Origin: Actinomycetota bacterium
GTDB taxonomy: Bacteria; Actinomycetota; Acidimicrobiia; Acidimicrobiales; AC-14
Length of the DNA stretch: 64,000 bases
Reading direction: 5' to 3'
Assembly: GCA_005888325.1 (NCBI GenBank)
Contig: VAWU01000023.1
Location: forward strand, 1-64,000
The notes under the pieces are model-generated. The model was not told the DNA's origin. It did not search any database and saw only the letters and a list, made by a program, of their open reading frames with translations. The translations under genes were made by a program, and so were the position numbers. Positions 1-7,439 of this stretch are shown in pieces. Each line of letters opens with the position of its first letter. Positions within the stretch are counted from its first letter, which is position 1.

Positions 1-1
1 C

Positions 2-208
2 GGCGTGCGCCGGCGCCTGTTCACCGGCGCCACCCGCCGCGCGGTCGAGGTGCGCGACCGGGAGTGCTTCCACGAGTTCTGCGAGCGTCGTGCCGACGAG
101 TGCGAGATCGACCACGTGCAGCCGTACTCGGTGGGCGGGCTCACCGTCGAGGACAACGGCCGGCTGGCCTGCGGCTACCACAACCGTCTGCGTCACCGAC
201 GAAGCTAG
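2..208 (+). CDS. HNH endonuclease, C-terminal part (13E12/DUF222 type), cut by window start
   Basis: Only the last 68 or so codons are present; the reading frame is open to the window edge, so the gene begins upstream. The fragment contains a C-terminal HNH nuclease domain: a pair of Cys residues, then the core EIDHVQPYSVGG, then a second Cys and YHNRLRHRR at the end. The conserved His of the DHV motif and the closing HN belong to the metal-binding and catalytic site of the family. Domains like this usually terminate the actinobacterial 13E12-repeat/DUF222 proteins, which are multicopy and of unknown role. That assignment is inferred because the N-terminal DUF222 part lies outside the window. 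Confidence 0.8.
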   Translation, partial: GVRRRLFTGATRRAVEVRDRECFHEFCERRADECEIDHVQPYSVGGLTVEDNGRLACGYHNRLRHRRS

Positions 209-270
209 CCGCCGCCTCGGCGGCGGCGAACTCTGCGAAACCATCGACGGACCTCGACCAGGTGTGGGAG

Positions 271-352
271 TGCGGGCGAGAGGAGTCGAACCTCCATCCC
301 TCTCGGGACCGGGACCTAAACCCGGCGCGTCTACCAGTTCCGCCACGCCCGC
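271..352 (-). tRNA. tRNA-Leu (UAG anticodon)
   Basis: Read on the minus strand, a 7-bp acceptor stem (GCGGGCG with CGCCCGC) closes an 82-nt molecule. It has a D-arm containing TGGTAGAC, an anticodon arm CCGGG-TTTAGGT-CCCGG, a long class II variable arm (TCCCGAGAGGGA) and a T-arm with GGTTCGACTCC. The 7-nt anticodon loop places TAG as anticodon, reading CUN leucine codons. The discriminator base is A, as expected for leucine, and CCA is not encoded. No integrase or att duplication is visible beside it. Confidence 0.95.
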
Positions 353-423
353 GCGACCTCGTGACCTGCGGATTTACGTTAGCGGGAGGGACCCGGATGC
401 AGGGCGGCCGGACAAGCGCGCAT

Positions 424-717
424 TCAGCGGGGAGGACGACGAAGGAAGGCTCGCGATGCTGCCCGCCGAGCGCGGCCTTCAGCGGTGGACCCCGCCCACT
501 TGACGCCGCCGCTGATCCGCTCGACTCGCTCGGCCCGGCCCTCCGCCTGAAGGCGCTGCAATTCAACATGGGCTTTCCCGACGCGTCGTAAGAACTCGAG
601 CTCGTTGTCGAACGCCGCCACCACTGTGTTCCGGCGCTCCCGCCGGGTGGGGTCGTACCGATACCAATGGACGATCCATCGGTCCACGGCGTCGTCGTCA
701 GGATCGACTTCGGCCAC
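424..717 (-). CDS. small conserved-type protein of unknown function
   Basis: A 97-residue protein with GTG start, 18 nt downstream of the nitroreductase stop on the same strand, so probably in one operon. I do not recognise a named family. The first 65 residues look like a folded charged domain (VDRWIVHWYRYDP, then NTVVAAFDNELEFLRRV and an alpha-helical stretch rich in Glu, Leu and Arg). The last 25 residues are Arg/Ala-rich and low in complexity. A TACGCT box lies 4 nt before the start, slightly close for a leaderless promoter. It is probably a real gene because composition and residue usage differ from the surrounding frame shadows. Confidence 0.6.
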   Translation of the reverse strand: MAEVDPDDDAVDRWIVHWYRYDPTRRERRNTVVAAFDNELEFLRRVGKAHVELQRLQAEGRAERVERISGGVKWAGSTAEGRARRAASRAFLRRPPR

Positions 718-735
718 GGGAAGCGTAAGCGACTG

Positions 736-1347
736 TCATTTCCAGGGCACAGAGGAGCCCCAGCGGTTGAGAAAGGTTGTCTCGGCTGTCGGCTTGCGGA
801 CGTTCGGACCGAAGTTGCCCCTCGGATAGCCGAGCGGCACGCAGAAGTGGAAACCGACGTCGTCCGGGATGCCGAACATCGTGTGGAAGCGAGCCATGAC
901 GGACGGGTGGAGCGTCGTGGGCACCGAGCCGATCCCGATCGCGCGCGCCGCGAGCATCAAGTTCTGCACTGCCGGAATCACGGAGTCGGGCGGCCCGTTG
1001 TGCATCGCCAAAGCGAACACGATGCAAGGGACCTCGCGCATTGCGTCGGCCAATCCGGCGGCAGGATGGTAACGCGATGGAAGGTCTTCCCAGTGCTCGA
1101 AGCCCTCGTCGCGGCGCTTCGCCCACCATGCCTCGTGGTAGAGGGTGCCGAACTCCCGGATCGCGCCTCGATCACTGACGAGCAGAAACCGCGCGATCTG
1201 TTGGTTACCGCCATTCGGCGCCTTGACCGCTGCCTCGAGTATGAGGCGGACGTCATCGAGCGGAATCGGGTCAGGCCGGAACCGCCGGATCGAGCGCTGC
1301 GTGAAGATCGCCTCCCCGAGTGGCATTGACAAGCGCGTGTAGTCCAT
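736..1347 (-). CDS. nitroreductase family protein (FMN-dependent oxidoreductase)
   Basis: A 203-residue single-domain protein, the usual length for the nitroreductase superfamily. These enzymes use FMN and NAD(P)H to reduce nitroaromatics, quinones or flavin-like substrates in the cytoplasm. Visible family signatures are RSIRRFRPDPI near residue 17 (phosphate binding of FMN), APNGGNQQ near residue 40, the mid-protein segment VIPAVQNLMLAARAIGIGS, and a C-terminal LGYPRGNFGP, the equivalent of the G-x-P motif. The ATG at 1347 was chosen because GGAGAGG sits about 9 nt upstream; an in-frame start 17 codons earlier adds an unconserved Arg-rich leader. The small protein ending at 424 probably shares its mRNA. 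The substrate cannot be told. Confidence 0.88.
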   Translation of the reverse strand: MDYTRLSMPLGEAIFTQRSIRRFRPDPIPLDDVRLILEAAVKAPNGGNQQIARFLLVSDRGAIREFGTLYHEAWWAKRRDEGFEHWEDLPSRYHPAAGLADAMREVPCIVFALAMHNGPPDSVIPAVQNLMLAARAIGIGSVPTTLHPSVMARFHTMFGIPDDVGFHFCVPLGYPRGNFGPNVRKPTAETTFLNRWGSSVPWK

Positions 1348-1452
1348 GGGCTGGGCCTCTCCGAACCGGCGTGGTGACGGGAGTCTCACGCGGCCCAACG
1401 CTCGGCGCTACAGATTTCGAGACAGTTCGGAGCGGGCATCTCGTGATCCGCC

Positions 1453-1458
1453 TACCGT
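1453..1458 (+). promoter_or_regulatory. -10 box TACCGT of a leaderless promoter (YbjQ gene)
   Basis: TACCGT ends 5 nt before ATG 1464. It matches the TANNNT-to-start spacing that recurs through the window, and it favours ATG 1464 over GTG 1443, which has GGAG 10 nt upstream. Confidence 0.45.
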
Positions 1459-1463
1459 TCGGC

Positions 1464-1907
1464 ATGCTCATCACAACGGCGTTTGACTTCCCGGGCTATG
1501 AGACGGTCGCTGTCCAAGGCGAGATCTTCGGACTCACGGTTCGCGCACGCAACATCGGCTCCGGATGCGCTGCCGGACTGCGTTCCATCTTTGGCGGCGA
1601 GATACCCCAGTTCACGAAACTTCTGGCTCAGAGCCGTAACGAAGCGATGGCTCGCATGATCGAGGAGGCCCGTATGCGCGGATCGAACGCGATCGTCGCG
1701 ATGCGATTCGACTCAGGTGCTATCGGGCAGTGGAGTGAGATCTGCGCGTACGGCACCGGCGTGTGGGTCAAGCCGCTGAGTGACGTCGCAAAGGAGCAGT
1801 ACGATGCGCTGGTCGCCGCCGGGCAGCTCCCACATCAGGACACGTACCAGCTTCGGGTCAGCGAGCTACAGCGAACAGAGACCGTTCCCGGCGCACCGCC
1901 TCGGTGA
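1464..1907 (+). CDS. YbjQ/UPF0145 family protein
   Basis: A 147-residue cytoplasmic protein of the YbjQ (DUF74) heavy-metal-binding-like family. The exact function is unknown; members form pentamers in crystal structures. It starts MLITTAFDFPGYE as family members do, followed by GEIFGLTVRARNIG, a central helix RNEAMARMIEEARMRGSNAIV and the ending ICAYGTGVWVKPL, which match the family core in order. About 30 residues after the core are an unconserved tail. The gene is divergent from the nitroreductase gene with about 115 nt between starts. An alternative GTG start at 1443 would add seven residues. Confidence 0.85.
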   Translation: MLITTAFDFPGYETVAVQGEIFGLTVRARNIGSGCAAGLRSIFGGEIPQFTKLLAQSRNEAMARMIEEARMRGSNAIVAMRFDSGAIGQWSEICAYGTGVWVKPLSDVAKEQYDALVAAGQLPHQDTYQLRVSELQRTETVPGAPPR

Positions 1908-1957
1908 GCACAGAAGCTGGAGCACCGAGCGGCACTGCCGCCTCGAGGCTCGCTCTG

Positions 1958-1963
1958 TACCCT
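1958..1963 (+). promoter_or_regulatory. -10 box TACCCT of a leaderless promoter (PQQ-propeller lipoprotein)
   Basis: TACCCT is followed by 7 nt and then ATG 1971, so transcription would begin at or next to the start codon. No Shine-Dalgarno precedes the ATG. Confidence 0.5.
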
Positions 1964-1970
1964 TGTGGCG

Positions 1971-3176
1971 ATGAGAAGACGCGCTGTTGTTGTCATCACC
2001 ACAGCGGCATGTCTCCTTTTCACCTCCTGCGACTGGGCCCAGTACCGCTACGGTCCAAGCCACACCGGGCACAACCCCGCGGAGACGGTCATCACCCCAG
2101 ACAACGTGTCGCAGCTGCAAGCGGCGTGGTCCGGACCCCAACTCGGCATCCCACACGACCCGTTGGTGGCAGAGGGGTCGGTCTTCATCGCCTCTGACGA
2201 CGACATCCGACCCTCCACCCTTTCGGCCCTTGACCCACACGACGGCTCTGTTCGCTGGTCACTCACCTACCCGAACTCCATCGGAGGCTGGGGCCCTCCG
2301 GCCTACGCCGGAGGTCTGCTCTACGTCTCCGTTTGGACCGGCGTCGACGGAACCTTGAACGCCTACCGGGCCAGCGACGGGACGCTGGTTTGGTCTTCTC
2401 CGAGCCCAGCTCCCAGTGGCGCGCCCGCCGTCGTCGGCCACGTCGTCTACCACGGCTTCGGTGTTCTCGACAGAACTGGTTTCTCGCACGGCTGGCAGGC
2501 GCGCGACTCTGCCAGCGGAGAGGTGCTCTTTGGGGCACGGGCGTCGGGGATCGGCCTTCCCAGTGTCGCCGTGGCAGACGGCATTCTCTACGCCGGCGCG
2601 GGCGCGTATGACGCCACCGGGGTCGTGAACTGCAGCGGCGGCCCGCCGAAGACCTGCACGCCGCTGTGGTCCTACACGATCGCCGGATCCACGCCCGCAG
2701 TCAGCGACGGGCTCGTGTATGTCACGACCGACTCCGGGGAACTCGCGGTCTTCCCGGCAATGGGCTGCGGCCAGCCGACGTGCGCGCCGATCTGGAAGGC
2801 CACCGTGGGCACCCTGGCGGTCTCGCCGGCCGCGGTGGCTCGTGGCGTGGTGCTCGTGAACGCGCAAGAGGGGTCCCTGTATGCCTTCCGGGCGACCGGC
2901 TGCGGCACGCCAACCTGCTCGCCGCTCTGGATCGGCGTCATGCAAGGCTTCAGCGGTCCGCCTTCGGTGGCCAACGGCATCGTGTTCGCGGCTGCCAACG
3001 ACGGCAAGCTCCACGCGTTCTCGGCTGGCGGTTGTATCGGGGGAGTCTGTCAGCCGTTGTGGACGGGTTCGCTGACGGGGGGCGAGCCACTCACGACGCC
3101 GGTCGTGGCCAATGGCAGTGTGCTCGTGGGTACAACGGACCGCAGACTCCACGCTTATCGCTTGCCCGCTCCGTAG
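1971..3176 (+). CDS. secreted PQQ-binding-like beta-propeller lipoprotein
   Basis: A 401-residue protein with an Arg-rich n-region, hydrophobic core and lipobox LFTSC near residue 20, so it should be exported and lipid-anchored on the outer face of the membrane. The mature part consists of PQQ/quinoprotein-type blades: repeated segments of the form G..Y..SxDGxLxAFxxxGCxxxxCxPLW, with the Cys-containing version repeated about four times in the second half (near residues 220, 260, 300 and 350). The paired Cys in each repeat probably form disulphides. Catalytic quinoprotein residues cannot be identified, so it is more likely a binding or scaffold protein than a dehydrogenase. ATG 1971 was preferred to GTG 1965 because of the -10 spacing. 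Confidence 0.85.
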   Translation: MRRRAVVVITTAACLLFTSCDWAQYRYGPSHTGHNPAETVITPDNVSQLQAAWSGPQLGIPHDPLVAEGSVFIASDDDIRPSTLSALDPHDGSVRWSLTYPNSIGGWGPPAYAGGLLYVSVWTGVDGTLNAYRASDGTLVWSSPSPAPSGAPAVVGHVVYHGFGVLDRTGFSHGWQARDSASGEVLFGARASGIGLPSVAVADGILYAGAGAYDATGVVNCSGGPPKTCTPLWSYTIAGSTPAVSDGLVYVTTDSGELAVFPAMGCGQPTCAPIWKATVGTLAVSPAAVARGVVLVNAQEGSLYAFRATGCGTPTCSPLWIGVMQGFSGPPSVANGIVFAAANDGKLHAFSAGGCIGGVCQPLWTGSLTGGEPLTTPVVANGSVLVGTTDRRLHAYRLPAP

Positions 3177-3316
3177 CGTTCGCCTGCCACCAGAGCCGGG
3201 ACTCTCTGGCCGAGTCTGCAGCAAGCCATTCGATCGCCCCGGCGCAGACCTCGGGTCCAGCACACTCCACAACCGTCCACGGAGTCCTAGCTCGCGGTCG
3301 AGGGGCGCGCCGCCAC

Positions 3317-4310
3317 CTATTCGTTGCAGGTCTCGAGCAACCCCCACGTCGGACGCCCTTTGCGCACGAAGCCGGTGAGCGTGTCGTCGTCAGGTCACCG
3401 AGCACGCTCACACGAAGCACGCGTGTGCCCTGAGTGTGTCCGCGCTGGACACCACTCCCGGCCGCGTCGTCGGCCGTCACGAGGCTCGCGAACTGGCGTC
3501 GATAGGCGGAAAGCACCGTGGCGGGATCGCCGTCGATGCGCAGCACCACCACGGCACTCCCGACCGCGCAGTCGGTGCCGATCACCGCGTGTGCAACTGG
3601 TCGGCTGTGGCCTTCGACTCTGACTCGTATCCCCTGCGCATCGGGGAGGGCCACCGGGAGTAGCTGGCCCGGACGAGGCAACGACGGCCAGCGGGCCGCA
3701 AGGGACGGCGGCGCGGGCCCGAACTGCGTCGCTGGAGTCGGGCCGGATGTCGGTGGTACCTGCGCAGTGCCCTCGCGGTAGGTGAGCGTGACGAGCTCAG
3801 CGGGACGCCACGGGACTCCGACTGGCGGCGCAGCAGCAGTTGAAACGACCGAGTGCGAGACCCGGTGGTCCGAGCGCCCGCCGCCGCGCACAGATAGCCC
3901 TCAGCGGCATCGGTCCCGCAGTACACGTCGGGACGGGGAACTTCGGGTATCGACGGCCCTGACCAACGGTCGCCCGAACGGAGGGTGAGGCCGTGGCGCT
4001 CGGCCTGCCGCAGGTAATGACGAACAACCTCGCGGGGGTCACCGGTGACGAGGAGCAGCGCGCGCCACCCCCCGTCTCGGAACGGGAGATTGGCGAGCGC
4101 CTCATCGGCCCCGAGGGGAAACACGTCGGCCATGAGCGCCGCGCCCGCGGCAACAGTGAAGCCATTCCCCAACTCGGCACCTGGAGGTCGCGTTGCTCCT
4201 GTGAGAGTCGGGATGCCGTGGAGCTTCTTGGTGGCGGTGGAGGGCTTCTCCGAGCTACACGCGGCGAGGGCAACCACCACGACGAGGAGGCGGGGGAGCC
4301 GGTGGTGCAC
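3317..4310 (-). pseudogene. lipoprotein gene interrupted by two frameshifts
   Basis: The gene starts at GTG 4310 with a signal peptide and lipobox ALAAC, followed by SSEKPS. The first frame gives about 140 residues of coherent protein up to YLCAAAG near 3890, then turns into Arg/Ser-rich nonsense. Coherent protein resumes in a second frame (GGRSDHRVSHSVVS onward, through GTDCAVGSAVVVLRIDGDP) down to about 3390. It then resumes in a third frame as DDTLTGFVRKGRPTWGLLETCNE and a TAG at 3317-3319. The first break lies in a GCG/GGC-rich tract near 3885-3895, the second in the ACGACGACA stretch near 3385-3392. A repaired product would be about 330 residues. Either the gene is decaying or the assembly has two indel errors. 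Function unknown. Confidence 0.75.
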
Positions 4311-4430
4311 ACGACAAGGATCCCACGAGGGCGTGGCCCGATCGGCGCGTCAGATGCCCTGATCCCAGAGCGCGGAGCAGATCTGGCGCTTGCTCGTCGG
4401 GGACAGTTGCGGCGGCATCTCGCCGCGCTG

Positions 4431-5372
4431 TCACGCGTCGATCTCTCTGTCGAGCTTGCCGAGCAGCATGGCGAGCGACGGGTTGGGGACGCCACCTTCT
4501 CCCGGCCCCATCCGGGCGACCCATGCCTGTCGATACGCCAGGTAGAACGACCCCAGCACCGTCAGTCGCTCCGCGACGTCCGGCGCTGGTTCGTAGCCCT
4601 CGACCACGCGCGGGAACAGGTCCGGTTGCCGCGCGTGGTGGACGCGCAAGATTCCCTCAGAGGGGCTCGCGAGATGGCAACCGGTGATGGCGAGGTCCCA
4701 CACGGGGTCCCCGACCTGCACATCGCCCCAGTCGACGAACCCGGTGACGCCGCCGTGTTCGGGGTCGACGAAGACGTGCATCCGTCCAAGGTCGCCGTGG
4801 AGGAACACTCCCTCGGTGATCGCCTCGGTGGCCCTCCTCGCCAACTCCATCTCGTCACGCATGCTCTGCGCCTGTGCGGGGGTAAGAGCTCCGAGGGACA
4901 CGAGCTCCTGCAGCGCCGGCTCGAGCTCAGCGCTGATCTCCTCGGGCCAGGACTCGCTCTTCCCTCGGACCTCACCGGTGCGCTCGAAATGCGCCCGGTC
5001 CGCCCAGCCGAAGCCGACCAGCTTGAGCTCGTGCAACCGTCGCAACAGCGCGCCGGCCTCACGAGCAGCCTTGACGGCAAGTTCGAGCGGCAGACGATCG
5101 TCGATGAGAGGAACTCCGCCAACCTTGCGCAGCGCGAGGTACGGGAACGGCGCGGACCGGTCAATCGCGATGACCTCCGGCGCCGGGACTCCGACTGAAC
5201 GTGCGCGTTCGCACGCCCAGGCCTCGATACCGAACTCGTCGCGAGTCCCACATTTCACAATGGTGGTTCCGGCATCGAACACGATGTGGTCGTCGGCACG
5301 TTGGATCACGACGAGGTCGCCCGCGTCGGCGAAACGTCCGATGGACGCCGCCGCCTCTCGCAAGTCGATCAC
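4431..5372 (-). CDS. APH-family kinase with macrolide-phosphotransferase-like active site
   Basis: A 313-residue aminoglycoside-phosphotransferase-fold protein. The catalytic loop near residue 200 reads HGDLGRMHVFVD, so the metal-binding Asn of the usual HGDxxxxN is His, as in macrolide 2'-phosphotransferases (HGDLxxxH). The following FVDWGDVQVGDPVWDLA supplies the metal-binding Asp. The N-lobe has the ATP-anchoring Lys in TTIVKCG. It could phosphorylate a macrolide or another small molecule; resistance is only a possibility. GTG 5372 was chosen because TACTGT ends 6 nt upstream, and an earlier GTG at 5447 adds a low-complexity Arg/Ser/Gly leader. It follows the RibD-type reductase gene by 80 nt on the same strand. 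Confidence 0.85.
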   Translation of the reverse strand: MIDLREAAASIGRFADAGDLVVIQRADDHIVFDAGTTIVKCGTRDEFGIEAWACERARSVGVPAPEVIAIDRSAPFPYLALRKVGGVPLIDDRLPLELAVKAAREAGALLRRLHELKLVGFGWADRAHFERTGEVRGKSESWPEEISAELEPALQELVSLGALTPAQAQSMRDEMELARRATEAITEGVFLHGDLGRMHVFVDPEHGGVTGFVDWGDVQVGDPVWDLAITGCHLASPSEGILRVHHARQPDLFPRVVEGYEPAPDVAERLTVLGSFYLAYRQAWVARMGPGEGGVPNPSLAMLLGKLDREIDA

Positions 5373-5378
5373 TCCCGA

Positions 5379-5384
5379 ACAGTA
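5379..5384 (-). promoter_or_regulatory. -10 box TACTGT of a leaderless promoter (APH-family kinase)
   Basis: On the minus strand TACTGT lies 6 nt before GTG 5372. It suggests the kinase is transcribed on its own as well as by read-through from the upstream gene. Confidence 0.45.
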
Positions 5385-5452
5385 GGAGACCGGCAGGCCG
5401 CCGGACCCGCCGGAGCTGCTGCGGCGGCGCCGCCGCGTCGGCGTCACTACAG

Positions 5453-6070
5453 CTAGTCATCTCCGGCGAGGTTGCCGTAGGTGGGAGCTCCGGCAGTCTC
5501 GTAGCTGAGCTGGAGCGTGCCGTTGGGGTAGGTGACGGACTCGGTCAGGAGCAGCCTGGTCGGTACGGTCCCGTCGGCGAACACCTGCTTGCCGTTGCCG
5601 AGCAGCAGCGGGTACAGCCACAGGTTCAGTCGGTCGATCAGGCCGAAACGCAGGAGTGACTGCACGAGGTCAAGGCTGCCTATGACATGGACCTCGTCGT
5701 GGCGCTCCTTCACGGCGGTGATCCTTTCGACGAAGTCACCAGTGACGAGCGTCGAGCCCTGCCATGTCAGCGGGCCGGTCAGCGTGCGGCTCGCGACGTA
5801 CTTGGGCACGCGATTGAGCAGGTCGGTGAACGGGATCTCGTCGGGAGCCGTTGGCCAGTAGTCGGCGAAGATCTGATAGGTCTTCCGGCCGAGGAGCAGG
5901 GCGTCCATGCTCCTCGCGTGCTCGAACATGGCGCTGCCGGACTCTTGATCCACCAGCGGCGCCTGCCATCCGCCGTGCACGAAGCCGCTGTCGCGATCTT
6001 CGTCGGGCCGTCCAGGGGCCTGCGCCACCCCGTCCAGCGTCACGAACTCGGTCACGATGAGCTTGCCCAC
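5453..6070 (-). CDS. dihydrofolate reductase / RibD C-terminal-domain family protein
   Basis: A 205-residue cytoplasmic protein of the RibD_C/DHFR-like family (relatives of YyaP and YwjB). It starts GKLIVTEFVTLDGV as is typical, contains ALLLGRKTYQIFADYWP near residue 58 (nucleotide-binding loop), VHVIGSLDLVQSLLRFGLID near residue 128 and LLLGNGKQVF near residue 158. All are signature segments of the fold. NADPH-dependent reduction of a pterin- or pyrimidine-like substrate is likely, but RibD and folate context is absent. The GTG start is supported by a strong Shine-Dalgarno, GAGGAGGAAG, about 6 nt upstream. Confidence 0.9.
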   Translation of the reverse strand: MGKLIVTEFVTLDGVAQAPGRPDEDRDSGFVHGGWQAPLVDQESGSAMFEHARSMDALLLGRKTYQIFADYWPTAPDEIPFTDLLNRVPKYVASRTLTGPLTWQGSTLVTGDFVERITAVKERHDEVHVIGSLDLVQSLLRFGLIDRLNLWLYPLLLGNGKQVFADGTVPTRLLLTESVTYPNGTLQLSYETAGAPTYGNLAGDD

Positions 6071-6169
6071 GATGTCTTCCTCCTCCTGGTGGCGACGACA
6101 CCAGTTGAGACCTCAATCACGCGCAGGATTCATCGCTGACCCGCCATCGGGTGTGGTGCATCTGTAGCT

Positions 6170-7413
6170 CTACCGCCAGAACAGGAGGCCCGGTGTGCGT
6201 GCCCCGAGCCACAGATGGTGGGGATAGAAGCGACTCGCGGCGGCGACGAGATTGGGATCGTTCGTCGGTTCCACCGCAACCGAGATCTGGCAGTGAGCAA
6301 GTTGATCGGAGCGCACGATGTGTTCAACACCGTCCACATACGCAGGAAGCGTCTCCGTCGCGTAGCCGATGCCACAGGCGTGGCCGCCGCGGGTCTGTAC
6401 TGACTTCACGTAGGGGGCGGCCACTCGGTTGATCAACGCATCACGTCCGTAGCCGTGGACCGAAGGCAGGAGAGCCAGGGGTGCGGCGACAAGGACGAGC
6501 GCCGGAAGCCGAATCGACGCCAGGCCGACCGCCGCGGCGAGCGCCACCGCCGGAATGCTCCAGACGAAGAAGCGAGAGTACAGGTCGCGGGGGGCGAGCA
6601 GCCAGAGGAGGACAACGATCGCGAGGTACAGCGTGGCCAGCGTCCTCGCCTCGCGACGGGCGCGGAGCGACCACAGCGTCACCGCGACACCAGCCCCGAT
6701 GATGGCCATCGCCACGGGCTCCCGCCCGAGGAGATCTCCCGCCAGCGTCGCAAGGAACTTCGGGTGGAACACGCGGCCGCGACCCGTCTTGGCCATGAGC
6801 GCGACGAGGCCCACGTACACAGTGAGGCCCAGCACGGTCACCACCAGCCAGCGAGTGCGCCACTCGGCGGTGATTCGCCCGCGTGTCCAGAGCCAGGCGA
6901 CGTGGCCGAGCAGCACCAAGGCCATGTAGAGATGTGTGGCGAGCCCCAACGTCGAAACCGCGACGTAGCCGATGCTCTTCGCGCGAGACGATGAGCGCTC
7001 GAGGTCGAGCAGCAGAACCGTGGCGGCAAGCCCGCACAGACAGACCAAGCTGTAGCCGCGGACCTCACGCCCCCGGCGGTCAGCCCGATCCGCGGACCCA
7101 GTCGCCGCCCTGCGACGCCGACCAGCAGGCCCACACAGGCGGCGGCGGCCGCGATCGGAAGCAGGCGCATCACCGAGCTGCTGGCACTGCCGGTGACGGA
7201 GTAGACGAGATGTTCGAGGAACGAGAACGCGGGGTGGTTGTTGAACACGACCTGCCGGCGAAATGGATCGAGGAGCGACTCCGTGCGCACGAACTTCGCC
7301 ACGGTGACCGAGCCGTCGTAGTCGAAGGCTCGACCGGAGCCAGGCAGATATGCCGCGGCCGTGACGAGGGCGGCGGTGATGCCGAGCACTGTCGAGCGTC
7401 GCGGCGCCGCCAC
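6170..7413 (-). pseudogene. GT-C membrane glycosyltransferase, frameshift plus small deletion
   Basis: The N-terminal half reads from GTG 7413: a first membrane segment, then FDYDGSVTVAKFV with the acidic loop residues expected of GT-C enzymes, FNNHPAFSFLEHL and further membrane helices up to GPRIGLTAGG near 7070. The protein continues in another frame from REVRGYSLVCLCG to the stop at 6170. That part has eight or so membrane helices and a C-terminal extracytoplasmic tail. Related proteins have roughly 12-15 residues between the GLTAG-like and REVRGY-like segments, so about 40 nt seem lost together with the frame. The gene is likely inactive unless this is an assembly error. It lies 26 nt after another GT-C gene on the same strand. 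Confidence 0.75.
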
Positions 7414-7420
7414 GGCATGG

Positions 7421-7426
7421 AGCGTA
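7421..7426 (-). promoter_or_regulatory. -10 box TACGCT of a leaderless promoter
   Basis: TACGCT on the minus strand ends 7 nt before GTG 7413, the start of the broken GT-C gene, and fixes that start. Confidence 0.4.
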
Positions 7427-7439
7427 CGTGCGTGGAGGC

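Noticed and set aside
271-423. tRNA-Leu as attachment site of an integrated element
   Set aside because: No integrase and no duplicated tRNA 3' end were seen in the window.
2259-3347. Antisense frame over the PQQ-propeller lipoprotein
   Set aside because: Low-complexity Arg-rich translation; the plus-strand frame has signal peptide and blade repeats.
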